Shown here piece by piece: positions 63,637-64,000 of a stretch of DNA of 64,000 bases (its first letter is position 1; each line of letters opens with the position of its first letter). Under the pieces are notes generated by a model. The model was not told the origin of the DNA. It saw nothing but the letters and a program-made list of their open reading frames with translations, and did not search any database. The stretch comes from Struthidea cinerea. Taxonomy: Eukaryota > Chordata > Aves > Passeriformes > Corcoracidae. Both the position numbers and the translations under genes were made by a program. Location: positions 4,356,387-4,420,386 of the forward strand of contig VZTI01004803.1 of the NCBI GenBank assembly GCA_013397865.1. Direction: 5' to 3'.

Positions 63637-64000
63637 TGTAGCGGGTTTAGTTGGAAACCGGGCAGAAACACCAATTAAGTGTAGTGGTTTTGGTTCAAAA
63701 TATTTATTACTTACTTATTTTTGTATTTTTTGTGAGATAAGAATTAAGAGAAAGCAAAGCAGGCACAAAACTTAAACAGCTGCAGTACAAAGAAAGAGTT
63801 TTATTACTGATAGAACTAAAAGTAGAAAGAAATAACAAGAAATTAAATTAAAGAAAGTTCTTCCAGCACTTTTCTCTTTTTATTTGACTTGCACAAAGGA
63901 TAACAGAACATGGGGTTTTAGTCAGTATTGCAGTTTTTGAAAAGTCTCTTTCTTATGCTTAAGGAAAAAAGGGTTTTCTTCTGCTTCACGTGGTTCTCAA
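63637..64000 (-). mobile_element. Endogenous retrovirus LTR, minus orientation, cut by the window edge
   Basis: The left end tgtagcgggtttagttggaa is the reverse complement of an LTR end (...aaacccgctaca). The following text (gttcaaaatatttattactt and onward) closely follows a passerine LTR pattern that I recognise. An AATAAA signal on the minus strand is at plus 63703-63708. About 364 bp are present. The other end, and any internal retroviral part, lie beyond 64000. Only the outer 3' end of the element is visible, so solo LTR and full provirus cannot be told apart. Confidence 0.8.

Noticed and set aside
1..64000. CRISPR arrays, tRNA and rRNA genes, bacterial operons
   Set aside because: No regularly spaced repeats, no tRNA-type internal promoter boxes or clover-leaf sequences and no rRNA-like stretches were seen by eye; the repeat content is that of a bird nuclear genome.

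Overview
The window looks like AT-rich bird nuclear DNA from a gene desert or a very long intron. The evidence is the set of dispersed repeats. There are several 3' ends of CR1 LINEs, the dominant avian retrotransposon, with the typical tail that repeats 'attctatgattctatga' on one strand or 'gaatcatagaatcatag' on the other. There are also four endogenous-retrovirus LTRs of types common in songbird genomes; one begins 'tgtcctggtttcagc' and two carry a block like 'ccaaagggatattcca'. A neoavian bird, probably a passerine, is the best inference. The family names come from remembered consensus patterns, not from a search.

Layout: 1-12 kb is unique AT-rich sequence with short tandem duplications and a 20-bp perfect inverted repeat (5473-5521). 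From 12 to 17 kb there is a CR1 tail, a 33-bp direct repeat present twice 3.1 kb apart, a GGTTT satellite and a decayed LTR (17116 to about 17590). From 19.8 to 26 kb there are three CR1 copies, one about 600 bp long. 26-34 kb is mostly unique, with a 19-bp perfect hairpin at 28357-28402. At 34.2 kb there is a clean solo LTR (34189-34674) flanked by the 5-bp duplication GGACT. An old reptile/bird-type CR1 trace lies near 37.6 kb and a minus-strand solo LTR at 39.9-40.5 kb. 42.2 kb holds a 37-nt palindrome. 44.4-45.9 kb has the look of a conserved enhancer, with packed SOX, E-box, homeodomain and octamer-type sites. The last part holds a CR1 tail (49.8-50.0 kb), one possible 165-bp exon at 52.2 kb, a GC-richer promoter-like block near 59 kb, a CR1 tail at 63.4 kb and a minus-strand LTR that runs off the right edge.

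No complete protein-coding gene, tRNA, rRNA or CRISPR array could be supported. Open frames are short (161 codons at most, and that one lies inside an LTR) and none was recognised as a known protein. There is therefore no operon or pathway to describe. The interest lies in transposable-element history, perfect inverted repeats that look like template-switch products, and candidate regulatory DNA.
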